Source of the DNA: Pseudomonas defluvii | GTDB taxonomy: Bacteria; Pseudomonadota; Gammaproteobacteria; Pseudomonadales; Pseudomonadaceae | NCBI RefSeq assembly: GCF_001695625.1 | Contig: NZ_MBPN01000040.1 | Location: 1-42,408 of the forward strand | Length of the DNA: 42,408 nt | Reading direction: 5' to 3' | Part shown: piece after piece, positions 23,570 to 31,711 of the stretch | How the letters are laid out: each line of letters opens with the position of its first letter | Position numbering within the stretch: the first letter of the stretch is position 1 | The notes under the pieces: generated by a model | Told to the model about the DNA's origin: nothing | What the model saw: only the letters and a program-made list of their open reading frames with translations | Databases searched by the model: none | Position numbers and translations under genes: made by a program

Positions 23570-25335
23570 CACGACACCCGTTGAGCCAGAGACACGGTGA
23601 AGATACCCCACTCGTCCACACGCTGGGTCACCTTGCGGAAACCGGCACGTTCAACCAATTGGTCCATTTCAACCTGGCTGCGCCGACGCATCACCCAGGC
23701 CTGCCCTTCACGGTGGCTGGTCAAGGCGCGGGCAATGAATTCCAGTTGCGGGTGCCAAGGCTGCCCGGTGTACACCAGGTAACCCCCTTCTTCCACTGCA
23801 GCGGCCAGACCGGCCAGCGAATCACTCACCATGGCATTGCTGGCGAACAGTTCATAGAGCCCGGAAACCACGGCCAGGGTCTTGGGTTCCAGCGCGGCCA
23901 GGTCCTCGCGGTCGAAGGCATCGCCTTTGACGAAGCGGGCGATATCACCCAGCCCTTTCTGCTCGATCAGGGACGAACCATCACGTACGTTCAGGTCGCT
24001 GTAGTCGCGCAGCAGGATCGACTCAGGCCGTTGCGCGCCCTGCTCCAACGACTCGAGGATATAGCGACCATGCCCGGCAGCAATGTCGACGATATGCACG
24101 GGGCGCTGCTGTTCACGCAACGATGCCATCGCCTGGCGCAACAGCTCCTCGACGTGCACCTTGCGCTGACGGATACCGCGCCAGCCAATAGCGTTCAGGT
24201 AGTTGCGGTCGATCAGGCGGCCCAGCGGCGAGTTGCCGGTGGGCTGGTTACGGTAGACGTAGTCCAGGGTACTGCCCGAATCGAAGCCGGTGTCGAAACC
24301 CAGCTTGACCCCGGCACTGAGCGTGGCACCCAGTTTCAGCCCGGCACGAGTCGCCCGCCAATACAGTTCACGCGGCGAGTTCAGCGGCAAGGGTGCGGCC
24401 AGGGCTTCGGACTCGGCGCAGCTCCAGCCGATCTGGTCGGCGTCGAGCAATGACGGCCTGACGATGGGCTCGGCGAAGTTGTGCAAAATGAAACGGCGCA
24501 TACGCTGGGTAGCCTGTGCGCGCTCGAGCTCCCCCAGGGTGTCGTGGAAAAAGCCTGGCAGGATGTGTTTTTCCTTGCACACGCTGCCCAGCCGGTCGAA
24601 GAACTGCTCCTGCGGTTTGCGGTGCACGACAAAGTCGGCACCGGAGATCAGCAGCTGGGTCGGTGTCTGGATCGACTGCGCATCAGCCACCACCCGCTCG
24701 GCGGCGTCATACAGCCCCAGCAGCATGTTGACCGAAATCGGCCGGGTAATCAGGGGATCGCTCTCGTAAGAGGCAATGCGTTGCGGGTCATGGCTGAGGA
24801 ACTTGGCCTTGACGTAGCTGTTGACGAAGAAGTTGCCGCGCCAGGCGCGCATGAGCTTCAGGCCCGTACGGGCAAACGGTACATAGAGCTTGACCTTGAA
24901 GGCCGGCGAAGCCAGAACCAGTGCACGTATTGGCGGCGCATAGTCGTGAACCCAGGTCGCGATCAATACCGCACCGACGCTTTGCGCAACCACCGCCATG
25001 TGGTCAACCGCAATACCGTACTGGTCACGGATATGCTCGATGAAGGTCTGTACATCGCGCACGCTGGTGGCAAAGCCAGGGCTGTCGCCCCGCGCACCTG
25101 GCGACTCGCCATGACCGCGTGCATCCCAGGCAAACACATCGAAGCCCGGCAGGTCCAGTTCGTCGGCCAGGTGAGCCATCCGCCCACCGTGTTCATGCCC
25201 TCGGTGGAACAGCACCAGCGCCCGGCGAGGCGCGGCCTCATCGCGCTGAACCGCCGGCCAGTGGCGGTAAAACAGGCTGACGTTGTCATGGGTACTGAAG
25301 GACTGCTGCAGGGCTTCGCGCATCAATTGATTCAT
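23569..25335 (-). CDS. Bifunctional alpha/beta hydrolase - class I methyltransferase (YnbC-like)
   Basis: This 588-aa protein matches the size and order of E. coli YnbC. Residues 1-290 are a monoglyceride-lipase-type hydrolase: FHRGHEHGGRMAHLADEL, DARGHGES, nucleophile Ser119 in AQSVG, Asp234 in SGADFVVH, and His264 in FFHDTLGE. Residues from about 370 form a SAM methyltransferase with motif I VDIAAGHGRYILESL (about 416-430) and LLRDYSD. No membrane span is evident, so it probably acts on lipids at the membrane surface. Its ATG (25335) overlaps the CDP-alcohol transferase stop as ATGA. The methyl acceptor is unknown. Confidence 0.88.
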   Translation of the reverse strand: MNQLMREALQQSFSTHDNVSLFYRHWPAVQRDEAAPRRALVLFHRGHEHGGRMAHLADELDLPGFDVFAWDARGHGESPGARGDSPGFATSVRDVQTFIEHIRDQYGIAVDHMAVVAQSVGAVLIATWVHDYAPPIRALVLASPAFKVKLYVPFARTGLKLMRAWRGNFFVNSYVKAKFLSHDPQRIASYESDPLITRPISVNMLLGLYDAAERVVADAQSIQTPTQLLISGADFVVHRKPQEQFFDRLGSVCKEKHILPGFFHDTLGELERAQATQRMRRFILHNFAEPIVRPSLLDADQIGWSCAESEALAAPLPLNSPRELYWRATRAGLKLGATLSAGVKLGFDTGFDSGSTLDYVYRNQPTGNSPLGRLIDRNYLNAIGWRGIRQRKVHVEELLRQAMASLREQQRPVHIVDIAAGHGRYILESLEQGAQRPESILLRDYSDLNVRDGSSLIEQKGLGDIARFVKGDAFDREDLAALEPKTLAVVSGLYELFASNAMVSDSLAGLAAAVEEGGYLVYTGQPWHPQLEFIARALTSHREGQAWVMRRRSQVEMDQLVERAGFRKVTQRVDEWGIFTVSLAQRVS

Positions 25336-25958
25336 TCCGTTGGATTGATGGAGGTGCAAGGCTGTGCCAGCCCCTGGCGGACACGGTTGACGATGGTGTA
25401 CACGAGCAGGGCCAATACCAGGGCCAACAGGCCGTTGATCCAGACGCTGCTCAACAGGCCGCTGGCGACACCTGCGCCCAGCACGCCAAAAACAAACGCA
25501 CGGTCACTCTTGCCCATCGGCCCGTCGTAACGGCGTTCAGCCCCGACCATCAGGCCCAGTACCCCGGCGTATTCACTGATCACGGCCAACACCACCACCA
25601 ACACCACCAGCAATGGCGACACCCCAACCAGCAGGGCAAACGGCAGGTACAAGGCACTGTCGGCGATCACATCGCACAGCTCATTGAGGTAAGCCCCCAG
25701 CCTGGACTGCTGACCGAACTCACGGGCCAGCATGCCATCCACGGCATTGAGGGCCATGCGCAGGAACATCCACACCGGTATCAGGGCAAACAGCCAGGCC
25801 CGGCTGGCAAACAGTGCCACCAGCAACCCAATGAGCAAGGAAACAACTGCCGCCGTCACAGTGACCTGATTGGCCGTCACACCGCGCTGGTGCAAGCGGG
25901 TGACGAACGGACGCAGTACGCGCTGGAAGCGCGGTTTGAGGTGGTAAATCGAAAGCAT
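25332..25958 (-). CDS. CDP-alcohol phosphatidyltransferase family protein with altered metal motif (YnbA-like)
   Basis: This 208-aa membrane protein has about six spans. The family motif DxxDGxxAR...GxxxDxxxD reads here NAVDGMLAR...GAYLNELCD, so the first and third conserved Asp are Asn while the second and fourth remain. Family enzymes move a phosphatidyl group from a CDP-lipid to an alcohol such as glycerol-3-phosphate. It is the first gene of the lipid operon and would use the product of the CdsA-type last gene. The start is the ATG at 25958; an in-frame GTG at 25964 is closer to the AAAGGAT site and cannot be excluded. Confidence 0.85.
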   Translation of the reverse strand: MLSIYHLKPRFQRVLRPFVTRLHQRGVTANQVTVTAAVVSLLIGLLVALFASRAWLFALIPVWMFLRMALNAVDGMLAREFGQQSRLGAYLNELCDVIADSALYLPFALLVGVSPLLVVLVVVLAVISEYAGVLGLMVGAERRYDGPMGKSDRAFVFGVLGAGVASGLLSSVWINGLLALVLALLVYTIVNRVRQGLAQPCTSINPTE

Positions 25959-26078
25959 CAACACTCATCCTTTAACTGATGCAAAACGACCCTGGAACCC
26001 TGCCTCGGCCGTACGCTGCCCTCTTGGCAACTGCCCGTAATGCCGCACAGGGTATTGTTTCACGCCCGACTAACCTGG

Positions 26079-26107
26079 CGAGATCGCCAACAAGGGAAAC
26101 AATTCCC
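26079..26107 (-). promoter_or_regulatory. Candidate promoter/operator of the lipid operon
   Basis: Reading the minus strand, GGAATT (26106-26101) is followed after 17 bp by TCTCG (26083-26079), loosely resembling the extracytoplasmic-stress (RpoE/AlgU) pattern. The upstream part overlaps an inverted repeat GGGAA-acaa-TTCCC (26094-26107). It lies about 120 bp before the first gene. Similarity is weak. Confidence 0.25.
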
Positions 26108-26163
26108 CCATTCGACATCCCTGACACACTAACGGTCACAGAACAGGCAAAGGGCCATCAGCC

Positions 26164-26574
26164 TCAACGTGGCACGGCGATGTACCACTTGGGCTTCATG
26201 CGCCCGAAATCCTGGCGCCGGTTGTGCTTGAGGGCTTTTTTTGAGTCCAGCACAAAACAGCCCTCTGCATCGCGCACGAAGACAACCCAATGCCAAAAAG
26301 GCCGGCCAGCCACCAGCCGCCACTTGATCGCCAACAGGGCGCGGTCGGGCAACGCCTCCCACCCGTCAAAAGGGTGCTGCTCAGGGGCCACAACGATACC
26401 CAGTTCGCCGAGCAGACGGCGAACATAGTGGGTGTCCGACCACAGCGCGCGGTCTTCGGCAAAGATACCCAGCGCATTGGCCACCTGCCGCGCCTGGCCA
26501 TAATCAATCTGTGCCAGGGCGGCACAGGCGGCAATGCCGCATCCGGTAGGTTCCTGCTGTACAACAGCATCCAT
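26164..26574 (-). CDS. Small C39-like cysteine peptidase-fold protein
   Basis: This 136-aa protein has the C39-type arrangement: VVQQEPTGCGIAACAAL with Cys12, WHWVVFVRD with His95, and FVLDSKK with Asp110, plus a Gln (Q6 or Q7) before the Cys as expected for an oxyanion hole. It has no membrane span or ABC module, so it is a stand-alone domain. GGAG lies 9 bases before the ATG at 26574. An ATG at 26589 is in frame but lacks a site. It starts within 20 bp after the stop of the GGDEF-EAL gene on the same strand, so the two are probably co-expressed. The substrate is unknown. Confidence 0.75.
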   Translation of the reverse strand: MDAVVQQEPTGCGIAACAALAQIDYGQARQVANALGIFAEDRALWSDTHYVRRLLGELGIVVAPEQHPFDGWEALPDRALLAIKWRLVAGRPFWHWVVFVRDAEGCFVLDSKKALKHNRRQDFGRMKPKWYIAVPR

Positions 26575-26593
26575 GCGATAAGTCTCCATTGCG

Positions 26594-28696
26594 TCAGATC
26601 AGTGAGGAAATGCTCTCCAGGCGCCGCTCGGCAGGCTCAGGCCGGCCAAACAGATAACCCTGGAAGTGAGAACAGCCTTGCTCTACGAGGCCCTTGAACT
26701 GGGTACGGGTTTCAACACCTTCAGCGGTGGTCTGGATGTCGAGGCTCCTGCCAATACCTGTGATTGCACTGACAATGGCCAGCGCCTCACGGCTGCGCTC
26801 CATATCCTGAGTAAAGGTTTTGTCGATCTTGATTCTGTCAAACGGGAACGAGCGCAGATAGCCCAATGACGAATAACCCGTACCAAAATCATCCAGGGCA
26901 ATACGTACGCCCAAGGCCTTGATCTGCCGCAGGGCTTCAATGTTGCCCAGCGAATTTTCCAACAACACCGATTCGGTGATTTCCAGTTCCAGCCGATGAG
27001 GTTCAAGGCCCGAGCTCTTCAGCGCATGCTCGACCAGCGCGACGAACTGGCTGTTTCTGAACTGCATGGGTGACAGGTTTACCGCCACCGTCTGTTGCCC
27101 CGACCAACTGGCGGCCTCGCGGCACGCCTCCTTCAGCGCCAATGCTCCCACTTCGTGAATCAGGCCGGACTCTTCGGCAATCGGTATGAAATCCAAGGGC
27201 CCGACCTGACCGTTGACAGGATGACGCCAACGCATCAACGCTTCGTAGCCCACCACCTGCGTGTGGTCCTGGTCGGTGATCGGCTGGTAGTACAACTGTA
27301 ACTGTTCGCTGGCAATCGCATCGCGCAGTTCCAGTTCGATGGTGCGCCGGTTACGCGCCGCCTCATCCATGTCCAACCGGAAAAACTCATGGCAGTTACG
27401 CCCATTGCGCTTGGCTTCATACAACGCCATATCAGCATAACGCAGCAGTTTTTCCGGTGTGCTGTGATCGCCAGGCGCCAAGGCGATCCCCACACTGATG
27501 CCCACTGATACACGGTGCCCATCGATCAGGAACTCCGGCTTTACCGCCTCGATCAGCCGTTGAGCAGCTTCCGCCGCATCAGCCGGCTTCGAAAGCCCCG
27601 GGAGAATCACCGCAAACTCATCCCCACCCAGACGGGCCAGGGTGTCATGGCTACGCAACACCTTGCGCAATCGCTCGGCAAGCTGGCGCAGCAGTTCATC
27701 GCCGTATTGATGCCCGAGGGCGTCGTTGACGTTCTTGAAGTTGTCCAGGTCCAGACAAAGGGTGGCTGTCACACAGGACTTCAGGTTATCGAGAAGCAAA
27801 GCGTCATTCAGCCGCTGGCGCAGTTGCACGCGGTTGGGCAAGCCCGTCAGGATGTCGTGATGCGCCAGAAAGCGAATCCTTTCGTTGGCCGCGTTCTCTT
27901 CAGTAATGTCATCGGCAATCAACATCAGGTAACGCTTGCCTGACTCATGGCCGTGAATGCTCAGTGCTCGTGAGCGCAGCGTGCGAACACCGCGCGGCGT
28001 CTCAAGCTGCTCCTCAGAACGGTGTGCAACCTCGGTCAGCAGGGCTATGTCCGCCAGTTGCTCAAAATACTCGCTTATCTGCGGGGCCAGGCATTCCTCA
28101 CTGCGTTTACCGACCATGTCCGCGTGCGGGCAATCGAACAGTGTTTCAGCCTGTCGGTTGGCCAACAGGATCTGCCGCGTCACGGCATCTTGAACCACAA
28201 CGCTGGAGGGGATATTGGCAATCACGGTATCCAGGAACATCGACATTGATGCCATCTGTTCACTATAACGTTCAGCCAGCTCCTTGGCCTCGAGCAGTTG
28301 CTGCTCTCGGTTACGCAACTCCGTGATATCACGGGTGACCTTGGCGAAGCCGATGAACGCGCCCTGTTCATCGTAAATGGCGTCGATGACCACGTTCGCC
28401 CAGAACGCGCTTCCGTCTTTGCGAAAACGCCAACCCTGGGCCTCGAAGCGGCCCGTACGACGTGCGATCTCAAGCCCTCGCTGAGGCACACCTGCGGCCT
28501 GTTCCTCCGGGGAGTAAAAGCACGCGAAATTCCGACCGACTATTTCCTCTTGCCGATACCCCTTGGCGCGTTCGGCACCGGCGTTCCAGTTCGCCACGGT
28601 ACCCTCTGGGCTTAGCATGTAGATCGCATAATCGACCACACCCTGCACCAGCAACCTGTACATCACATCTGAATTATCTAGGGTCATTGCACTCAT
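26594..28696 (-). CDS. PAS-PAS-GGDEF-EAL cyclic-di-GMP regulator
   Basis: This 700-aa soluble protein has PAS 1 at about 10-130 (LSPEGTVANWNAGAERAKGY, RDITELRNREQQ), a linker coil, and PAS 2 at about 150-270. The GGDEF domain is intact (GGDEF 357-361, inhibitory RxxD at 348-351). The EAL domain has EAL at 485-487 and LDDFGTGYSS at 601-610, with the expected Asn540, Lys623 and Glu659. Both the cyclase and phosphodiesterase sites look functional, so net activity cannot be told from sequence. No membrane segment is present; the PAS domains may sense redox or a ligand. The ATG at 28696 is chosen; an ATG at 28687 is possible. Confidence 0.92.
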   Translation of the reverse strand: MSAMTLDNSDVMYRLLVQGVVDYAIYMLSPEGTVANWNAGAERAKGYRQEEIVGRNFACFYSPEEQAAGVPQRGLEIARRTGRFEAQGWRFRKDGSAFWANVVIDAIYDEQGAFIGFAKVTRDITELRNREQQLLEAKELAERYSEQMASMSMFLDTVIANIPSSVVVQDAVTRQILLANRQAETLFDCPHADMVGKRSEECLAPQISEYFEQLADIALLTEVAHRSEEQLETPRGVRTLRSRALSIHGHESGKRYLMLIADDITEENAANERIRFLAHHDILTGLPNRVQLRQRLNDALLLDNLKSCVTATLCLDLDNFKNVNDALGHQYGDELLRQLAERLRKVLRSHDTLARLGGDEFAVILPGLSKPADAAEAAQRLIEAVKPEFLIDGHRVSVGISVGIALAPGDHSTPEKLLRYADMALYEAKRNGRNCHEFFRLDMDEAARNRRTIELELRDAIASEQLQLYYQPITDQDHTQVVGYEALMRWRHPVNGQVGPLDFIPIAEESGLIHEVGALALKEACREAASWSGQQTVAVNLSPMQFRNSQFVALVEHALKSSGLEPHRLELEITESVLLENSLGNIEALRQIKALGVRIALDDFGTGYSSLGYLRSFPFDRIKIDKTFTQDMERSREALAIVSAITGIGRSLDIQTTAEGVETRTQFKGLVEQGCSHFQGYLFGRPEPAERRLESISSLI

Positions 28697-28873
28697 TGCC
28701 GCCAATCGTCCATTAACACGTCGACCGAGCAAGAACCCAGTGTCCGAAGACGCGAGCAACGAGACCAAGTCGATAGCACTATGCTACCAATCTTGTCCTA
28801 CAGACAGACAAAAAATCAGCTCAAAGGAGGGGCAAGAAACCTAAAAACAGATGGCTGGTAGAGTGGGCACGCA

Positions 28874-28906
28874 CTGGCACAGCCGGGTGGGTAATGGCCG
28901 TGCCAG
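28874..28906. terminator. Stem-loop after the FKBP gene
   Basis: CTGGCAC (28874-28880) pairs with GTGCCAG (28900-28906), 14 bp beyond the FKBP stop on the minus strand. No T-run follows. It may separate FKBP from the downstream GGDEF-EAL gene, which starts 223 bp away. Nothing else was recognised in that gap. Confidence 0.4.
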
Positions 28907-28919
28907 CCTGGGGCCGCGG

Positions 28920-29261
28920 TCAATCGTCGCGGGTCAGTACTTCCAGCAATTCGATCTCGAAGACCAGGTTCGAGTGAGGCTTGATCACCGGGCCCATCTT
29001 GCGTGCGCCATAGGCCAGGTGAGATGGCACGAACAGCTTGCGCTTGCCGCCAACCTTCATGCCCATCAGGCCCTGGTCCCAGCCCTTGATCACGCGCCCG
29101 GTGCCGATGACACACTGGAACGGCTTGCCCCGCTCATAGGAAGAATCGAACGGTGTGCCGTCTTCGAGAAAGCCGCGGTACTGGGTGGTGATCAAGGCCC
29201 CCTTTACCACGGCCTTGCCTTCGCCCACCTGGATATCGGTAATTTGCAGTTCGCTGCTCAT
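28920..29261 (-). CDS. FKBP-type peptidyl-prolyl isomerase
   Basis: This 113-aa single-domain protein has the FKBP core: ALITTQYRGFLEDGTPFDSSYERGKPFQCVIGTGRVIKGWDQGLMGMKVGGKRKLFVPSHLAYG. The active-site aromatic and Asp positions (Y, F/D, W, Y) are retained. There is no signal peptide, so it is a cytoplasmic prolyl isomerase of the short FkpA-C/FKBP12 type. GAGGACA precedes the ATG at 29261. It is a single gene, with a Pseudomonas repeat region upstream. Confidence 0.93.
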   Translation of the reverse strand: MSSELQITDIQVGEGKAVVKGALITTQYRGFLEDGTPFDSSYERGKPFQCVIGTGRVIKGWDQGLMGMKVGGKRKLFVPSHLAYGARKMGPVIKPHSNLVFEIELLEVLTRDD

Positions 29262-29696
29262 GCTTGTCCTCGTTGAAACGTACGTACGCTATTGCCGCAG
29301 CCTTTTCTCAGGAATGCGCGCGTTTGGCAAGCACCGACAAAAACCAGGGGCGATACAGGTTTGTAATTTGTGGCACCTGTCTCGCGAACTTATCCATTCC
29401 CTGAAGTGGCACCACCGGTTGGTTTCGCCTCTATACGGCGACCCACTTTTGAACGGCACAAAAGTGGGCAAAACGCCCTGTCCCGACATCCGGCCCTACG
29501 CTGCGCTTCGGGTTCCTTCCTTACGCCATCGCTCCCGTGTGGACGCGCCGACGGGCCATCCATGGCCCATCAGCACTTGCTACTTCGCGCACTGAAAAAC
29601 AAAGCCCACGCAGGAAATCCACGCTCTGCACGAGTGCCACCATCCCCCATTGTCCCAGCCGATCTCGGCAATCTGTAAGCCGGCAACACCCTCAGT
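29262..29696. other. Intergenic region holding a Pseudomonas repeat element
   Basis: This 435-bp region has no credible gene. A 38-bp block (29366-29403) recurs with one mismatch at 42182-42219 near the right window end. It is followed by a perfect 10-bp inverted repeat (CCCACTTTTG 29442-29451 with CAAAAGTGGG 29459-29468, 7-nt loop). The short plus-strand ORFs starting MAPVSRTYPF and MALVSRTYPF are translations of this repeat. Confidence 0.7.
29366..29403 (+). repeat. 38-bp intergenic repeat, copy 1
   Basis: 37 of 38 bases match the copy at 42182-42219. The shared part begins ATTTGTGGCAC and ends TTATCCATTCCCTG. Sequences beyond it differ, except that both contain GC-rich dyads. It is a dispersed intergenic element of unknown role. 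Confidence 0.75.
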
Positions 29697-30629
29697 TCAG
29701 GCAACGCTTACCGCCCGCTGGGGTTCATGCTGACGCATCGACCAGCACACGCCGCCAATCACCAGCACAATCGCGGCGGCTTCCAGCACGCTCGGGCCGC
29801 TGTGCCGCCAGATGAAGGCATACAGCAGGGCAAACAGCGTTTCGAATACGATCAACTGGCCACTCATGGTCAACGGCATCCGCTTGGACGCGGCGTTCCA
29901 CAGCAAGGCGGCCAACCACGAGCCAAACAAGGCGCTGCCCAGGCTGTAAAGCCAGAACAGGCTCCAGCGGCCAGCCGGCGCCTCGACGTGCAACTGAGCC
30001 GGTTGCCACAGCCAGATCGCAGCGACCAGCAGCAAGCTGAACAGGCCCGTGGCCACACCACAGAACACCGACCACTGGTGGCTGTCGAAATGCCCGGACT
30101 GCTTCAGGTAGCGGCTGTTGTGGACGGCGTACCAGGTCCAGCTCAGCAGCGCACCCAAGGCGTACAGCACACCGATAAACTTGTCAGCCATGGCGCCCGG
30201 CTCTACGGCGAAGGTTTGCAGGTTGATACAGAGCATGCCGGCGAGGATCAAACCTAATGGGCCGGCCAGCCGCGACAAGGCAATTGCGCCGCTGTCATGG
30301 CGACCGTACAGGGTGATAGTCAAGGGCAGTACCCCGACAATCAGCGAAGCTGGCGCCACGCCCAGGCGCTGAATCGCGGCCACCAGGCAAATGAAGTAGA
30401 TCAGGTTGCCGATCACTGATAGCCGCGTGAGCATCCACAGGTCGCTCAGGGTCAATTTGCGCAAGGCCTGACGCAGGGGAATGGCAAGCACCAGCGAAAT
30501 CACCCCGAACAGTACGAAGCGTGCGCAGCTGAGCAGCACCGGGCTGAACTCCGGCAACAACTGCGGCACCATCAGTACCATTCCCCACATCGCTCCGGCC
30601 ACGCCGGCATAGGCCACACCCCGTTTCAC
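29697..30629 (-). CDS. EamA-family (DMT) transporter
   Basis: This is a 310-aa inner-membrane protein with ten spans and two EamA halves (VAGAMWGMVLMVPQLLPEFSPVLLSCARF; FGSWLAALLWNAASKRMPLTMSGQLIVFETLFALLYAFIW). The start is GTG at 30629 (MKRGVAYAG), with AGAGG about 8 bases upstream; the GTG at 30638 lies too close to that site. It is divergent from a LysR regulator, its probable controller. The substrate is unknown; amino acids or related metabolites are common in the family. Confidence 0.88.
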   Translation of the reverse strand: MKRGVAYAGVAGAMWGMVLMVPQLLPEFSPVLLSCARFVLFGVISLVLAIPLRQALRKLTLSDLWMLTRLSVIGNLIYFICLVAAIQRLGVAPASLIVGVLPLTITLYGRHDSGAIALSRLAGPLGLILAGMLCINLQTFAVEPGAMADKFIGVLYALGALLSWTWYAVHNSRYLKQSGHFDSHQWSVFCGVATGLFSLLLVAAIWLWQPAQLHVEAPAGRWSLFWLYSLGSALFGSWLAALLWNAASKRMPLTMSGQLIVFETLFALLYAFIWRHSGPSVLEAAAIVLVIGGVCWSMRQHEPQRAVSVA

Positions 30630-30710
30630 CGCACACACCTCTTGATGGATTGATGCGCGCAGGCTAGCCGCTCACACGCCCCTCGACAAAAGATCATTCG
30701 GCATGCAGCC

Positions 30711-30725
30711 ATTCCCATATGGAAT
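30711..30725. promoter_or_regulatory. LysR-type operator candidate (T-N11-A palindrome)
   Basis: ATTCC-CATAT-GGAAT is a perfect 15-bp interrupted palindrome that includes the T-N11-A motif of LysR regulators. It lies in the divergent region between the EamA gene and the LysR gene, 62 bp before the latter. Confidence 0.6.
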
Positions 30726-30787
30726 ACCTTTCCCCCGTCAGCCTTCGATCTTATGATCAGGGCATTCCGTAAACGCAGGCCTGGAAC

Positions 30788-31681
30788 ATGAGCCGCTTCA
30801 ACCGACACTTGCCGCCTCTCGACACCTTGATTGCCTTTGAAGCGGTCGCCCGCACTGGCAGCTTTACCCGCGCTGCCAGCGAGCTATGCCTGACGCAAAG
30901 CGCAGTCAGCAAGCAAATAAAGGTGCTGGAGGATCACTTGTCGGCGCCGTTGTTCGAGCGGCGCGCACGCGGTATTGCCCTGACCCAGGCCGGTACCGCC
31001 TTCAATGCCATCGTCGAACCCATGCTGGAGAGCCTGCTGGCTAATGTGCTGCGGCTCAAGAGCGGTCATGGCAGCCGCAATGTCAGCGTTATCTGTACAC
31101 ACGCTGTGGCGCAGTACTGGCTGTTCCCGCGCCTGTTGCGCTTCAACGAACAACACCCCGAACTGACGGTGAACATTCACGCCAGCAACGAGATCAGCGA
31201 GAGCGTGATCGCCGACTACGACTTCGGCATCCTCTACGGTCATGGCCGCTGGCGCTCGCTGCAGGCCAACAAGCTGTTTGACGAATGCATCTATCCGATT
31301 GTCAGTGCCCAACGCCCACTGCCAGCGGTGCACTCACTCAGTGAGCTGCAGGCCTTGCCCCTGATTCAACTGGACGCCTCAGCCTGGAACTGCCTGGACT
31401 GGCACGACTGGTTCAACCATCAGGGCGTCCGCTACAAAGCACCGGCTGACGCAGTGACGTTCAACCAGGTCAATCTGGTGTTCGATGCAGTGATGCAGGG
31501 CATGGGTGTGGGATTGGGCTGGGAGTTCATGGCGCGCGAGCGGATCGACAGTGGGCAGATCCGCGCGGTTTCGGACTTTGTCGTGCATACCGGGCAGGCC
31601 GACTACCTGGTGCACGACAAACAGGTGATGCCTTCGCCTGCGGCGAAGATCTTTGCAGACTGGCTGATGGCGAACGGTTGA
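30788..31681 (+). CDS. LysR-family transcriptional regulator (GcvA-like)
   Basis: This 297-aa protein has an N-terminal winged helix (LDTLIAFEAVARTGSFTRAASELCLTQSAVSKQIKVLEDHL, about residues 12-52) and a periplasmic-binding-like effector domain. The PLFERRARGIALTQAG block is typical of the GcvA subgroup. It is divergent from the EamA transporter gene with a T-N11-A palindrome between them, which points to autoregulation and control of the transporter. The effector is unknown. Confidence 0.92.
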   Translation: MSRFNRHLPPLDTLIAFEAVARTGSFTRAASELCLTQSAVSKQIKVLEDHLSAPLFERRARGIALTQAGTAFNAIVEPMLESLLANVLRLKSGHGSRNVSVICTHAVAQYWLFPRLLRFNEQHPELTVNIHASNEISESVIADYDFGILYGHGRWRSLQANKLFDECIYPIVSAQRPLPAVHSLSELQALPLIQLDASAWNCLDWHDWFNHQGVRYKAPADAVTFNQVNLVFDAVMQGMGVGLGWEFMARERIDSGQIRAVSDFVVHTGQADYLVHDKQVMPSPAAKIFADWLMANG

Positions 31682-31711
31682 CCCCGCCCGCGTGTTACTG
31701 CGTGGTGCGTA

